64,000 nt of DNA. Origin: Gilvimarinus gilvus. Lineage in GTDB: Bacteria > Pseudomonadota > Gammaproteobacteria > Pseudomonadales > Cellvibrionaceae. Positions 1 through 10,087 of this stretch are shown here, in pieces (positions within the stretch are counted from its first letter, which is position 1; each line of letters starts with the position of its first letter). Made by a program: the position numbers and the translations under genes. Below the pieces are notes generated by a model. The model saw nothing but the letters and a program-made list of their open reading frames with translations. It did no database searches and had not been told where the DNA came from. Location of the stretch: positions 124,001 to 188,000 of the forward strand of contig NZ_JAULRU010000617.1 of the NCBI RefSeq assembly GCF_030518155.1, in the 5' to 3' direction.

Positions 1-1
1 C

Positions 2-691
2 AAGACCATTGACAGCCACGGCCCATATCAACTGCGCGAATTTAGCTCAGCAGCGGAAAAAGAGCGAATCCGTAAACTTCTTCACGAGGGCCGTGAAATC
101 TCCATAATTTGGAGCACGACTAATCCCGAGCGAGAATCCAATTTAAGGGCTATACCCTTTGCCTTACTCAAAGGTTTAAACGAGTATCGCCTCTTGCTTA
201 TTCGCAAAGGCGAACAAGCTCGCTTCGCCACCGTAGAAAATTTGGCCGACTTACGCAGCTTCACGGCGGGCAGTGGCACCCACTGGCAGGACTCGCGTAT
301 TTTCGAGGCGAATCAGTTGCCCATCGTGACTAGCGTCCGCTGGGACAACTTGTTTGCAATGCTGGAAGCCGGACGCTTCGATTATGTAGCGCGAGGCGCT
401 TACGAAGTTTGGCAAGAGTTATTGCGCCCAGACTTCCAGACCTTCGAGCTAGAGCAGCGGCTAATGCTGCATTACCAAGCCCCTTATTACTTCTTCGTCA
501 ACCGTGACAATATCGCTCTGGCCGAGCGCGTACTGGCAGGACTAAAATTGGCTGTCGAAGATGGCAGCTACGATGAACTGTTTTTTTCGCACCCGCCATT
601 CGCAAAAGGTTGGCAGGCCGTCCATTCATCCAAGCGTGTGCTCATCAAATTAGCGTCTCCGCTTGGTCCACCTGTCACCCCACCAGAGTAG
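2..691 (+). CDS. Periplasmic solute-binding-like protein (5' end outside window)
   Basis: The reading frame is open from the first full codon at base 2 to a TAG at 689-691, so the gene starts upstream of the window. The visible 229 residues read like the later part of a bacterial extracellular solute-binding protein (SBP family 3-like): a segment with IWSTTNPERE, a loop resembling ligand contacts, then a second-lobe pattern ending in YYFFVNRDNIALAERVLAGL. No signal peptide can be judged because the N-terminus is missing. The next gene is a PTS-type permease 104 bases downstream, but nothing shows that they are coupled. Assignment to the SBP superfamily is moderate; the ligand cannot be named. 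Confidence 0.6.
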   Translation, partial: KTIDSHGPYQLREFSSAAEKERIRKLLHEGREISIIWSTTNPERESNLRAIPFALLKGLNEYRLLLIRKGEQARFATVENLADLRSFTAGSGTHWQDSRIFEANQLPIVTSVRWDNLFAMLEAGRFDYVARGAYEVWQELLRPDFQTFELEQRLMLHYQAPYYFFVNRDNIALAERVLAGLKLAVEDGSYDELFFSHPPFAKGWQAVHSSKRVLIKLASPLGPPVTPPE

Positions 692-795
692 ACTCAAACC
701 ACCGACTCTATACAGGCGCGTAAGCGCATTTGCGTTAACTCCAGAAAACCGGTAAAAAGACGCCCACGCGCCATTTGCACCCTTGAGCCCCTATC

Positions 796-2202
796 ATGAC
801 CGCCATAAACGACTTCCTCGATCTCTTTTTCAGCTTTAAAGCCTATGTAATGTTACCGGTGGTGATTTTTCTGATTGCTCTGGCGGTGCGTGTTCCCTTG
901 CGCAAGGCCATTCTCAGCACCATCGAGTTAGCCGTGGGCTTTGCCGGCGTTTTTATCGCCTTTGATTTCTTTGTCGCCAACATCAAACCGGCCGTAGAAC
1001 AACTGGTGGCCATCCACCAGCTCGACTATCACATACTGGATGTAGGCTGGCCGCCGCTCGCTGCGATCACCTGGGCATCTCCGCTGGCCGCCCTCTCTAT
1101 TCCGATGATTTTGCTACTCAATATCGCACTTCTGGCCCTGGGGCTGACGCGCACTATTTATATCGACATCTGGAACTACTGGCACTTTGCCTTTCTCGGC
1201 GCACTGGTAATGGCCACTTCGGGCAGCCTTTGGCTAGGTCTCGGTGCTACCGCGTTGCTGGCGATTTATTGCTTTAAGCTGACCGAATGGACGGCACCGG
1301 ATGTCGAGCGGGAAATTGGCATCAAGGGCGTGTCCGCCTCACCCGTGTCGGTTAACGGCATTGTTCCCTATACCGCCTGCATGAACTGGTTGTTTGACCG
1401 GATACCGGTAATCAATCGACTCGACTATAACCCCGATAAAATCTCTGCCACGGACTCAGATACCCAAGCCGAACAAAATCATCATCAAAGCAGTACCAGT
1501 ATCCTTTCCATACTTAGCGAGCCTATGGTCATCGGTATCTTGATTGGCCTGTTGCTGGCATTGGCGGCCGACTATTCATTAAAAAACAGCCTGGAGCTGG
1601 CGGTGCACATAGCCGCCGTGATGTTTCTGTTGCCGAAAAGTGCCGGGCTGATTGGCGAGGCCATGATTCCAATCACCGAGTCGCTGCGAGCACAAGTCGA
1701 AAAATATTTTCCTAAGCGCAAAAACCTAGTGGTTGCACTGGATACCGGCTTTTTGATGAGCCACAAATCCGTCATCGTCACGGGACTGCTGCTAATGCCG
1801 ATTGCCATCGGCATAGCGCTTATATTGCCGGGCAACAAAGTACTGCCCATTGGTGATCTGCCCAATCTTTTGTCGGTCATGTCACTGTCCGTGCTGATGT
1901 TCCGGGGCAATGTATTGCGCGCCGTATTGGCGGGTATTCCTATCGTTGTTACGTTCTTATTGATTGCCACTGAGATGGCCCCTTTGTACACCGATCTGGC
2001 GAGCCAGACCTCGGGTTTCGATGCTGAAGGGTTGGGTACAATCACGGCGTTCACCGATGGCGGGCATCAGGTTCGCTACCTACTCTACGGATTGTTTCAA
2101 GGCAAACTTTGGGCAGTGGGTGGTGTGATTACACTGCTTGGCATGATGATCTTCACCTACAAGCGCTACAAAGCGCTTGTAGCCGACAACCAGCGAGGCT
2201 AG
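796..2202 (+). CDS. PTS galactitol-type EIIC permease (GatC-like), orphan
   Basis: This 468-residue polytopic membrane protein resembles the EIIC (GatC/SgaT-type) component of galactitol phosphotransferase systems. From memory of E. coli GatC, matching blocks are HILDVGWPPLAAITWASPLAALSIP (near residues 75-100), DIWNYWHFAFLGAL, LLPKSAGLIGEAMIPI, and PGNKVLPIGDLPNLLSVM. About ten hydrophobic segments are visible. There is an unusual hydrophilic insert around residues 215-235 (rich in D, S, Q and H) between membrane segments. No EIIA, EIIB, HPr or sugar kinase gene lies nearby, so phosphoryl-coupled transport cannot be assumed. The TAG stop lies inside the CTAG duplication of the MITE-like element that follows. 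Ligand unknown. Confidence 0.85.
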   Translation: MTAINDFLDLFFSFKAYVMLPVVIFLIALAVRVPLRKAILSTIELAVGFAGVFIAFDFFVANIKPAVEQLVAIHQLDYHILDVGWPPLAAITWASPLAALSIPMILLLNIALLALGLTRTIYIDIWNYWHFAFLGALVMATSGSLWLGLGATALLAIYCFKLTEWTAPDVEREIGIKGVSASPVSVNGIVPYTACMNWLFDRIPVINRLDYNPDKISATDSDTQAEQNHHQSSTSILSILSEPMVIGILIGLLLALAADYSLKNSLELAVHIAAVMFLLPKSAGLIGEAMIPITESLRAQVEKYFPKRKNLVVALDTGFLMSHKSVIVTGLLLMPIAIGIALILPGNKVLPIGDLPNLLSVMSLSVLMFRGNVLRAVLAGIPIVVTFLLIATEMAPLYTDLASQTSGFDAEGLGTITAFTDGGHQVRYLLYGLFQGKLWAVGGVITLLGMMIFTYKRYKALVADNQRG

Positions 2203-2462
2203 CAGGCTGCTGAAAACCCCAAGCGTACTCAGGCTTTCAGGCTGGCTCGTAATCTAGGCGGCCTTTTGAAGGTGTGTGTCCACCCATCGAAAAAGGGCAA
2301 CGACGGGTGCGGGCCAGCCTGAAAGCCCCGCAGGGCTTGGCCTGAAGCGCACATCTGCTGCGCCTTGCCTCTAGCAAAGGGAACCACCCTGTCCGTCGAG
2401 ACAAGACATCTGCACGCTTCACGCTACGCTGAGCATGCATGGGGTTTTCAACAGCCTGCTAG
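2199..2462. mobile_element. MITE-like element with 18-bp terminal inverted repeats and CTAG duplication
   Basis: The left end CAGGCTGCTGAAAACCCC (2203-2220) and the reverse complement of the right end (2441-2458) differ at one base. Both ends are flanked by CTAG (2199-2202 and 2459-2462), consistent with a 4-bp target-site duplication. The 256-bp body has a second internal inverted repeat (around 2231-2246 against 2310-2325) and no credible coding frame. This is the layout of a non-autonomous element moved in trans by a transposase. No transposase of a matching family is present in the window. Related single ends occur at 39743, 45468 and 55162. Confidence 0.75.
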
Positions 2463-2481
2463 GTATGCAATGAAGGGAAAG

Positions 2482-3228
2482 CTATGTAATTTCGTGCTTA
2501 TCAAACGTATCCCGAAAAGAAAAATCATGCAAATTAGCATGAACAATTTCCCTTATCGGAAGAGCAATAAGAAACTTATCCAAGCTTTCAGTATTACCGC
2601 TCATATTACTTAAATCATCTACAACCGCATGATAATTCGTCGTGTACACGAGCTTTTTAGTTTTATCCTTTCTGTACCCGCTAACCAAAGGAATCAGCTC
2701 AATATCATTCACCTCACCAAAATTTATATATGGCAGATACCCTATATAAACTTTGCCCGAACTTAGTGTAAATGCTATTGGTAATCCATACTCAGCAGAT
2801 CGTACGAACAGAGATGAAAACTCTGATAAGGAGTCAGTGATTGATTCGTCTTTAAACCGAGCAAGAAAAGGATCAACTTCTGTCTTCCAAGATAAAATGC
2901 GATCAATAGTTGTTGGGGCAAGCCAAGAGATGCTTAAAGTGACAACTGAGATAAGAAAAAATCGAAACTGCCAAGTCTCCAAGTTTAAGCCTGGAAATAT
3001 ATATTGAACGGCATCCCATATCCAACTAGCTTTCAATGTCAGAGGAAGTGTTGCCCCAAAAAGAAGCATGGATATAAAAAATAAAACTAGACCACAAGAT
3101 ACACTTCTTAGAAAGGTGTGATAGCCACTAGACTTTTTAAATTTAAATATAAGAAATGATGATCTCGAACAAAACAAATAGCCCGAGATCAATAGAATTA
3201 AAATAAATAGAAATGAGGGTTTAAGCAT
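2482..3228 (-). CDS. Hypothetical membrane protein
   Basis: This AT-rich gene encodes about 248 residues from the ATG at 3228. A GTG at 3258 would extend it into the upstream small gene and lacks a well-spaced ribosome site. Near the N-terminus are a hydrophobic segment (FLFILILLISGYLFC) and two more (about residues 45-70 and 85-115). The rest is hydrophilic, with short beta-like stretches and a pattern GKVYIGYLPYINF that may belong to a small soluble domain. I do not recognise a family. Base composition is clearly lower in GC than the neighbouring purA and hfl genes, which suggests acquisition. The small gene at 3236-3436 ends eight bases upstream, so the two are probably co-transcribed. Confidence 0.65.
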   Translation of the reverse strand: MLKPSFLFILILLISGYLFCSRSSFLIFKFKKSSGYHTFLRSVSCGLVLFFISMLLFGATLPLTLKASWIWDAVQYIFPGLNLETWQFRFFLISVVTLSISWLAPTTIDRILSWKTEVDPFLARFKDESITDSLSEFSSLFVRSAEYGLPIAFTLSSGKVYIGYLPYINFGEVNDIELIPLVSGYRKDKTKKLVYTTNYHAVVDDLSNMSGNTESLDKFLIALPIREIVHANLHDFSFRDTFDKHEIT

Positions 3229-3235
3229 TAAAATC

Positions 3236-3436
3236 TTATGCTTTCGACGGCTCCTCACCCTTTAGCAGCCTTTGTACGTACATAGCTTGACGCTGAACCG
3301 CCCGGTTATTACCTAACGATGAAAGATCCATTTTTACTCCTCGATACCCGTCCATTTGTAGCTTAACGGAACCTTCACTGGCATCTCTTTTATGCGCTTT
3401 AGCTTTTACAGCTCCACTTTTATTCTCTTTTGACAT
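3236..3436 (-). CDS. Small hypothetical protein, 66 residues
   Basis: A short basic and polar protein, rich in K and R in its first 25 residues, with no membrane segment and no motif I recognise. The call as a real gene rests on a very good ribosome site: GAGGAGG about six bases before the ATG at 3434-3436. It also lies tightly upstream of the membrane protein gene at 2482-3228. The pair lies between the MITE-like element and the purA terminator and differs from the housekeeping block in composition. Confidence 0.6.
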   Translation of the reverse strand: MSKENKSGAVKAKAHKRDASEGSVKLQMDGYRGVKMDLSSLGNNRAVQRQAMYVQRLLKGEEPSKA

Positions 3437-3486
3437 AAGACCTCCTCGACTTTAGTCATACATCAATACATTGAGCAGCTTTAAAT

Positions 3487-3514
3487 TAAAGAGATTCAAG
3501 CTTGAATCTCTTTA
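3487..3514. terminator. Perfect palindrome downstream of purA, probable terminator
   Basis: A perfect 28-base palindrome with 14-bp arms centred on AAGCTT starts 18 bases past the purA stop. On the minus strand it is followed by a short T-rich stretch (TTTAATTT), as expected for an intrinsic terminator ending the purA transcript. It could also act as a protein-binding palindrome for the small gene downstream. Confidence 0.6.
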
Positions 3515-3531
3515 TCTCACATTAAAGTTTA

Positions 3532-4845
<1,314 letters not shown>

Positions 4846-4864
4846 TTAACGAAAACTTAAAGGG

Positions 4865-6040
4865 TTACAGTGATGATACTTGAAAAGTATCGCCCTGCTT
4901 CTCCAACACCTGGTCACAGCCAAGTGCGGCAAATTCTTCCCGACTGGTTGCACTGACTACGCGCTCACCCGCCGCACGTAGCTCAGCGACTTTACGCCAC
5001 TGCTCGGCACTACCGTCATCTACAAAACCGACCAGGCCGGACTGCGGAGCACTCAGCAATCCAAGTTTGGACAGTGCCGTAATATCGACCGCGAAGCCGG
5101 TGGCCGGACGACTGCGCCCAAACACTTCACCAATATGATCATAGCGGCCACCGCTGGCGATAGGGTTACCATAGCCAGGCGCGAAGGCCGCAAATACGAG
5201 GCCAGTTAGGTAGTGATAGCCACGCAGCTCACCCAAATCAAAGTAAAGCTCGGCTTCCGGGTAGCGGGTCTGAATCACCTCGGCTACGGAGGCGAGTTCA
5301 TCCACAGCATTAACCGCTTCGCTTGATACGGCGGCAAACAAATCACGTGCCTTATCGAGAATATCGCGCGCGCCAGCAAGCCCGGGCAAAGCCAGTAAGA
5401 CTTTAGCAATCGCAGCATCGGTAATGTTTTCAGATACCCACGCTTCAATTTCGGCCACGGCTTTGCGTTGCAGCATGGCAAAAAACAGGTCTTTTTGCGC
5501 TTCACTGACTTCAGCCTTGGCAATCAAGGCACTGTAGATACCCACATGCCCCAAATCGATATGCAATTTAGGCAAGCCCGCTGCACGCAGAGACTCCAGA
5601 AGCAGTGAGACCACTTCAACATCGGCGGCAAGGCCCGATTCACCATAGAACTCTACGCCCGCCTGAATTGGTGTGCGGGTCGCCAGTGGGTTTTTCGGCT
5701 TAGTATGCACCACATGACCGGCATAGCACAGGCGATTGGCGCCCTCACGCTTAAAGCTGTGAGCGTCCATTCTGGCAGTTTGCGGGGTGATATCGGCGCG
5801 CAACCCCAGGGTACGGCCGGTTAATTGGTCGGTCACCTTAAAGGTGAGCAAATCCACATCACGGCCCAGGCCAATCAGCAATGAGTCGGTGTATTCCAGC
5901 AAAGGGGGAATCACCATGTCATAGCCCCAGGTGCGGTAAAGCTCCACTAACCTGCGGCGTAACAAATCGATGGGGCGGGCCTCATCGGGCAAAATTTCTT
6001 CAATTCCGTCGGGCAATAGCCAGCGGTCGGCGTAGGTCAT
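4865..6040 (-). CDS. hisZ: ATP phosphoribosyltransferase regulatory subunit HisZ
   Basis: HisZ is a catalytically inactive histidyl-tRNA-synthetase-like protein. It pairs with short-form HisG to make the first histidine enzyme and carries its feedback regulation. The ATG at 6040 gives 391 residues beginning MTYADRWLLPDGIEEILP, the normal family start; a longer frame from 6112 adds 24 residues that run back toward the long hairpin and look non-coding. Class II synthetase-like blocks are visible: motif 2 region (TFKVTDQLTGRTLGLRADITPQTAR) and GGRYDHIGEVFGRSRPATGFAVD. No hisG is in the window. The 199-base gap to hflC contains a 51-base hairpin, so hisZ may have its own control. Confidence 0.95.
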   Translation of the reverse strand: MTYADRWLLPDGIEEILPDEARPIDLLRRRLVELYRTWGYDMVIPPLLEYTDSLLIGLGRDVDLLTFKVTDQLTGRTLGLRADITPQTARMDAHSFKREGANRLCYAGHVVHTKPKNPLATRTPIQAGVEFYGESGLAADVEVVSLLLESLRAAGLPKLHIDLGHVGIYSALIAKAEVSEAQKDLFFAMLQRKAVAEIEAWVSENITDAAIAKVLLALPGLAGARDILDKARDLFAAVSSEAVNAVDELASVAEVIQTRYPEAELYFDLGELRGYHYLTGLVFAAFAPGYGNPIASGGRYDHIGEVFGRSRPATGFAVDITALSKLGLLSAPQSGLVGFVDDGSAEQWRKVAELRAAGERVVSATSREEFAALGCDQVLEKQGDTFQVSSL

Positions 6041-6130
6041 AGCAGACTCTATCGGTTTCGGGTCTTCGGTTGAAACACTCTGGCAAAGCCAGATTGGGTG
6101 TCGATGTGACACAAAAAAACCGGACCTCGG

Positions 6131-6181
6131 TGTGCCCCGTCACTAATACTGTGGCTTTCACAGTATTAGTGACGGGACACA
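6131..6181. repeat. Long hairpin (23-bp arms, 5-base loop) between hflC and hisZ
   Basis: Bases 6131-6153 and 6159-6181 are reverse complements with one mismatch, separated by GCTTT. On the minus strand the hairpin lies downstream of hflC and 91 bases before the hisZ ATG. A run of seven T residues follows the stem after about eleven bases, too far for a textbook intrinsic terminator. It could be a terminator or attenuator for the hfl transcript, or a REP-like mobile palindrome. Confidence 0.7.
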
Positions 6182-6239
6182 CTAGCCCGGCTGGGGGATT
6201 TTACCACTTTTGCGCGGCAAATGTTGAGCGAAAAATCGC

Positions 6240-7115
6240 CTATTTTTTACCGTTGATGTCTTTCAGGTAGCGGAAGAAATCACTGTCCGGATCTACCACC
6301 ATCAAGTCACCCTTGTTGGCGAACGACTTTTTGTACGCGGTCAGAGAGCGCACAAAGGCGTAGAAGTTCGGATCTTGCTCATAAGCATTGGCAAACGTCG
6401 CCGCCGCTGTGGCATCACCTTCACCGCGCACCTTCTCAGCATCGCGGTAGGCATTCGCTTCCAGCACGGCCACCTGACGGTCGGCATCGGCGCGGATAAC
6501 TTCGGCCTGCTCGGCACCTTTAGAGCGGTATTCGCGCGCTTCTTTCTCCCGATCCGCAGCCATACGGTCAAACACCGACTGACTAACATCTTCGGGTAAA
6601 TCAATACGCTTAACACGGATGTCCAATACCTCGATACCGAGAAGCTCGTTAGCAACGCCATTTAATTCCAGCGTCAGCTCGTGCATGAGCTCATCGCGCT
6701 TACCGGATACCACCTCATGTAAGGTGCGACCACCAACCTGATCTCGCAGTGCGTTGGCAACACGGCTGGCCAGAAGGTTAGCGGCTACAGCTTCATCGCC
6801 ACCAGTAGCTTTGTAGTACTTCTGCACATCCTGAATACGCCATTTCGAGTAAGAGTCTACAATCAGACGCTTATTCTCGATGGTGTAGTAGCTCTCCGGG
6901 CGCGCATCGGTGGTCAGAATCCGACCATCAAACTTGCGCAATTTATCCGCGAGCGGGATTTTTACGTGCAGGCCGGGCTCGACGTCTGGGTTAATCAATT
7001 TACCGAAACGTAAAACCACGGCGCGCTCGTACTCAGAGACAATGTAGACACTATTGGCCGCGACAAACAGGCCCAGCGCCAGGACAATCAGCCCCAAAAA
7101 GGATCGATTAGACAT
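6240..7115 (-). CDS. hflC: HflC, FtsH protease modulator
   Basis: HflC and HflK form the inner-membrane SPFH complex that surrounds and modulates the FtsH protease. The 291-residue length fits the family. One N-terminal membrane segment (residues 6-26) is followed by the SPFH/Band 7 domain (YERAVVLRFGKL, then EYRSKGAEQAEVIRADADRQ and the helical AEKVRGEGDATAAATFANAY region). The ATG overlaps the hflK stop in TAATG, implying translational coupling and equal production of the two subunits. Confidence 0.97.
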   Translation of the reverse strand: MSNRSFLGLIVLALGLFVAANSVYIVSEYERAVVLRFGKLINPDVEPGLHVKIPLADKLRKFDGRILTTDARPESYYTIENKRLIVDSYSKWRIQDVQKYYKATGGDEAVAANLLASRVANALRDQVGGRTLHEVVSGKRDELMHELTLELNGVANELLGIEVLDIRVKRIDLPEDVSQSVFDRMAADREKEAREYRSKGAEQAEVIRADADRQVAVLEANAYRDAEKVRGEGDATAAATFANAYEQDPNFYAFVRSLTAYKKSFANKGDLMVVDPDSDFFRYLKDINGKK

Positions 7116-8266
7116 TAGCGGCCCTCCCGGTAGGTGGTATTGGTGCGGCCAAGTTGGCGAGCCACGTAGTCACTGATTTGACGCAACTGCTCTTGGGTCA
7201 GAGTGGCGTTGCCACGACCGCCCTGGCTCGCGCTGTTGCTTTCCATCAGTTTATCGATGGGCAGATACATCATATTGTTGCCACCTTCGACATCCACCAT
7301 TACCTTCGACGACTTGCTCATTACCTCTTCCATCGACTCGATGTACAAACGCTGGCGAGTCACTTCGGGGGCCTTTTGGTACTCGGCGAGTAGATTGAGG
7401 AAACGTTCGGTTTCACCCTCGGCGCGACTAACAACTTCGGCCTTGTACGCTTCGGCTTCTTCCAGCATGCGCTGAGAGGTACCACGCGCGGCAGGAACCA
7501 CAGCATTAGCGTAAGCCTGAGCCTCGTTCTTCAGACGCTCTTCGTCTTCTTTTGCTTTAATCACGTCATCGAACGCTGCCCGCACCTCTTCCGGTGGGCG
7601 GCCTTCCTGAATGTTTACGTCGCGCACCATAATGCCGGTGCCGTAACTGTCCAGATACTGCTGCAGACGATCTTCAACTTCTTCGGCGATTTTGCCACGA
7701 CCTTCGGACAACACCTGCTCCAACTCCGTAGAGCCAACCACATGACGCAGGGCCGAGTCGGCCGCATGACGCAAGCTGACTTCCGGGTCGCGCACATTCA
7801 ACACGTAAGCTTTTACATCGCTGACGTTGTACTGCACGGTAATGGGCAGCTCAACAATACTCTCGTCTTCGGTCAACATCAGACCGCGACTCGGGTATTG
7901 ACGCTCTTCTGTTACGTTCTCAACAAACACCTCGGTGATAAGAGGCGCATTCCAGCGCAAACCTGGCTGTTTGATTTCACTAAAGGCACCAAACTGCAGC
8001 ACAACAGCACGCTCTTTCTCGTCCACCTGGTAAACACCAGAAATGACGTAAAAAATCGATGCAATCACAATGGCACCAATCAGCAAGCCGCCCAGGCCTT
8101 TGCTGGAGCCGCCATTACCACTGCCACCTGACTTTCCACCAAAAATGCCGCCGAGCTTTTCCTGAAGTTTTTTCAGTGCTTCGTCGAGGTCTGGCGGGCC
8201 ATCGTTATTACCACCACGATTACCCCAAGGGTCTTTATCCCCGCCTCCCGGTTCATTCCAGGCCAT
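7115..8266 (-). CDS. hflK: HflK, FtsH protease modulator
   Basis: Partner of HflC in the periplasm-facing membrane complex controlling FtsH. The ATG at 8266 (start MAWNEPGGGDKDPWG) has GGAG seven bases upstream and gives 383 residues; a frame extending to 8341 has no such site. The glycine- and asparagine-rich N-terminus (residues 5-60) is typical of HflK, followed by one membrane helix (about residues 65-85) and the SPFH domain (VDEKERAVVLQFGAF; the helical tail includes ANAVVPAARGTSQRMLEEAEAY). The stop overlaps the hflC start. Confidence 0.97.
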   Translation of the reverse strand: MAWNEPGGGDKDPWGNRGGNNDGPPDLDEALKKLQEKLGGIFGGKSGGSGNGGSSKGLGGLLIGAIVIASIFYVISGVYQVDEKERAVVLQFGAFSEIKQPGLRWNAPLITEVFVENVTEERQYPSRGLMLTEDESIVELPITVQYNVSDVKAYVLNVRDPEVSLRHAADSALRHVVGSTELEQVLSEGRGKIAEEVEDRLQQYLDSYGTGIMVRDVNIQEGRPPEEVRAAFDDVIKAKEDEERLKNEAQAYANAVVPAARGTSQRMLEEAEAYKAEVVSRAEGETERFLNLLAEYQKAPEVTRQRLYIESMEEVMSKSSKVMVDVEGGNNMMYLPIDKLMESNSASQGGRGNATLTQEQLRQISDYVARQLGRTNTTYREGR

Positions 8267-8355
8267 AGGTTGTCTCCAATTTATAATGTGGGGGAATGGG
8301 CGCATTGCCCGTTCCCGAAATTCCGTCGCGGATTCTAGCACCCGCAGCAGGTACG

Positions 8356-9681
8356 CTAAAAGTTTTGTGCGATTTGATGTTCTTCAGGCGCCTCGCCATC
8401 CCAGCGCAATTGATCAAATTTCATGTCCACCGAACTCAATATGCGCTTTAGGTCACTTTGCGGTATACGCACCGACAACCTACTGCAGCCATCCTCGCGG
8501 TAGGCCTCCTCGGCCACGGCATGCTGTTCAAAGAGCTTGGCGCGCAAACGCCCCTCGGTGGGTGCGAGAATAAGATCGCCTTCGATCATTTCCTCACCGA
8601 GCAATTCGGTAATAGCCTCGAACAGAAGCTCAATGCCAACACCCGTTTGCGCCGATAACCATACGGCAATCGGATTACCGTCATCGTCCCGATCAATACG
8701 CGGTTCCATATTGAGCAAATCGATTTTGTTAAAGACCCGCAACTGGGGTAACTCGCCGGCGCCGATTTCATCGAGCACTTCTTCAACTTGCTCTATATAG
8801 TGCATGCGCTCATCGGCTGCGGCATCAATGACGTGCAGCAGCAAGCTGGAATTCGTGGCTTCCTCCAGGGTGGCCCGGAACGCCTCTACCAATTTGTGTG
8901 GCAGGTGACTGATGAATCCCACGGTATCGGCCAGAATGGTGGCACCGATGTCATCGAGCTCGACACGCCGCATGGTCGGATCCAGCGTGGCAAATAATTG
9001 ATCCTGAGCGTACACATCTTCGCCGGTTATTTGATTAAACAACGTCGACTTGCCCGCGTTGGTATAGCCCACCAGGGATACCGTTGGAATGGATGCCCGC
9101 TGGCGCGAGCGGCGTCCCTGTTCGCGTTGTGTGCGCACTTTTTGCAGGCGGCGCTCGATACTGGTAATTCTACCACGCAACAGGCGACGGTCGGTTTCCA
9201 GCTGAGTCTCACCCGGGCCGCGCAGGCCAATACCGCCTTTTTGCCGCTCCAGGTGAGTCCAGCCTCGCACCAGTCGGGTCGACATATGGCGCAGTTGCGC
9301 CAACTCAACCTGCAGCTTACCTTCAAAGGTGCGGGCGCGCTGGGCAAAGATATCTAAAATCAGACCGGTTCGGTCAAGCACACGGCACTTTAAGGCATGC
9401 TCAAGGTTACGCTCCTGCGATGGGCTCAGGGTGTGGTTAAATATCACCAGTTCGGCGCGGTGCTCTTCCACCAACTCCTGCAATTCCTGCAATTTGCCGG
9501 TACCGACAAAATACTTAGCATGAGGGGTATCGCGGGAACCGAACACCATGGCAACAGGGTCACCGCCGGCAGAAAGGACTAATTCTTCGAATTCGCGGGG
9601 GTCTTCAGGCTCTTGGCCACTGGAAATATCCAGGTGAACCAGCACCGCCAGCTCACCTGAATCGGGACGATCAAAAAACAA
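8356..9681 (-). CDS. hflX: Ribosome-associated GTPase HflX
   Basis: HflX is a GTPase of the Obg-HflX group that splits stalled or heat-damaged ribosomes. GTPase motifs are G1 GYTNAGKST (about residue 206), G3 DTVGF and G4 NKID; the glycine-rich segment GGIGLRGPGETQLETDRR precedes the G domain, and the N-terminal ATP-binding-like region is present. The start at 9681 is TTG with an AGAGGT ribosome site, which may keep expression low. It lies 18 bases after hfq and 89 bases before hflK, the conserved hfq-hflX-hflKC arrangement. The length of 441 residues is normal. Confidence 0.96.
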   Translation of the reverse strand: MFFDRPDSGELAVLVHLDISSGQEPEDPREFEELVLSAGGDPVAMVFGSRDTPHAKYFVGTGKLQELQELVEEHRAELVIFNHTLSPSQERNLEHALKCRVLDRTGLILDIFAQRARTFEGKLQVELAQLRHMSTRLVRGWTHLERQKGGIGLRGPGETQLETDRRLLRGRITSIERRLQKVRTQREQGRRSRQRASIPTVSLVGYTNAGKSTLFNQITGEDVYAQDQLFATLDPTMRRVELDDIGATILADTVGFISHLPHKLVEAFRATLEEATNSSLLLHVIDAAADERMHYIEQVEEVLDEIGAGELPQLRVFNKIDLLNMEPRIDRDDDGNPIAVWLSAQTGVGIELLFEAITELLGEEMIEGDLILAPTEGRLRAKLFEQHAVAEEAYREDGCSRLSVRIPQSDLKRILSSVDMKFDQLRWDGEAPEEHQIAQNF

Positions 9682-9699
9682 TGACTTACCTCTTAGTTT

Positions 9700-9969
9700 T
9701 TATTCGCCCTGCCCTTCATCTCCTTCACCTTCGCCTTCAGCAGCGGGGTTAAGAAGGGGCACACGAACAGCGCGAGAAGGTACTACTGTAGAAATGGCGT
9801 GTTTATAAACCATTTGACTGACAGTGTTTTTGAGTAATACAACAAACTGGTCAAATGACTCGACCTGGCCTTGCAGCTTAATCCCATTTACCAGGTAAAT
9901 GGATACCGGAACACGCTCTTTACGCAGCACGTTCAAGTAAGGGTCTTGTAAGCTATGCCCTTTTGACAT
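9700..9969 (-). CDS. hfq: RNA chaperone Hfq
   Basis: Hfq is the hexameric Sm-like RNA chaperone that pairs small RNAs with mRNAs. The 89-residue protein has the full Sm core: [27 protein letters not shown] (Sm1), then [10 protein letters not shown], and the Sm2 signature [12 protein letters not shown] at about residues 55-66. The C-terminal tail is short and unusually acidic and glycine-rich ([12 protein letters not shown]). An AAGGAG ribosome site precedes the ATG. The 118-base gap to miaA leaves room for a separate promoter. Confidence 0.98.
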   Translation of the reverse strand: MSKGHSLQDPYLNVLRKERVPVSIYLVNGIKLQGQVESFDQFVVLLKNTVSQMVYKHAISTVVPSRAVRVPLLNPAAEGEGEGDEGQGE

Positions 9970-10087
9970 CTTTGTTCTCCTTTAGATAATAATAGTACGC
10001 CTAAGTCTTTCAAATTCGGTTACATAAGTCCGCCTGAAAGGGGGCGATGACAAGCATGAAATACTGACTAGGGATTCCACATTGATA

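Noticed and set aside
6113-6119. T run on the minus strand after the long hairpin as an intrinsic terminator
   Set aside because: About eleven bases separate stem and T run, too far for a standard terminator. The hairpin is reported without a firm role.
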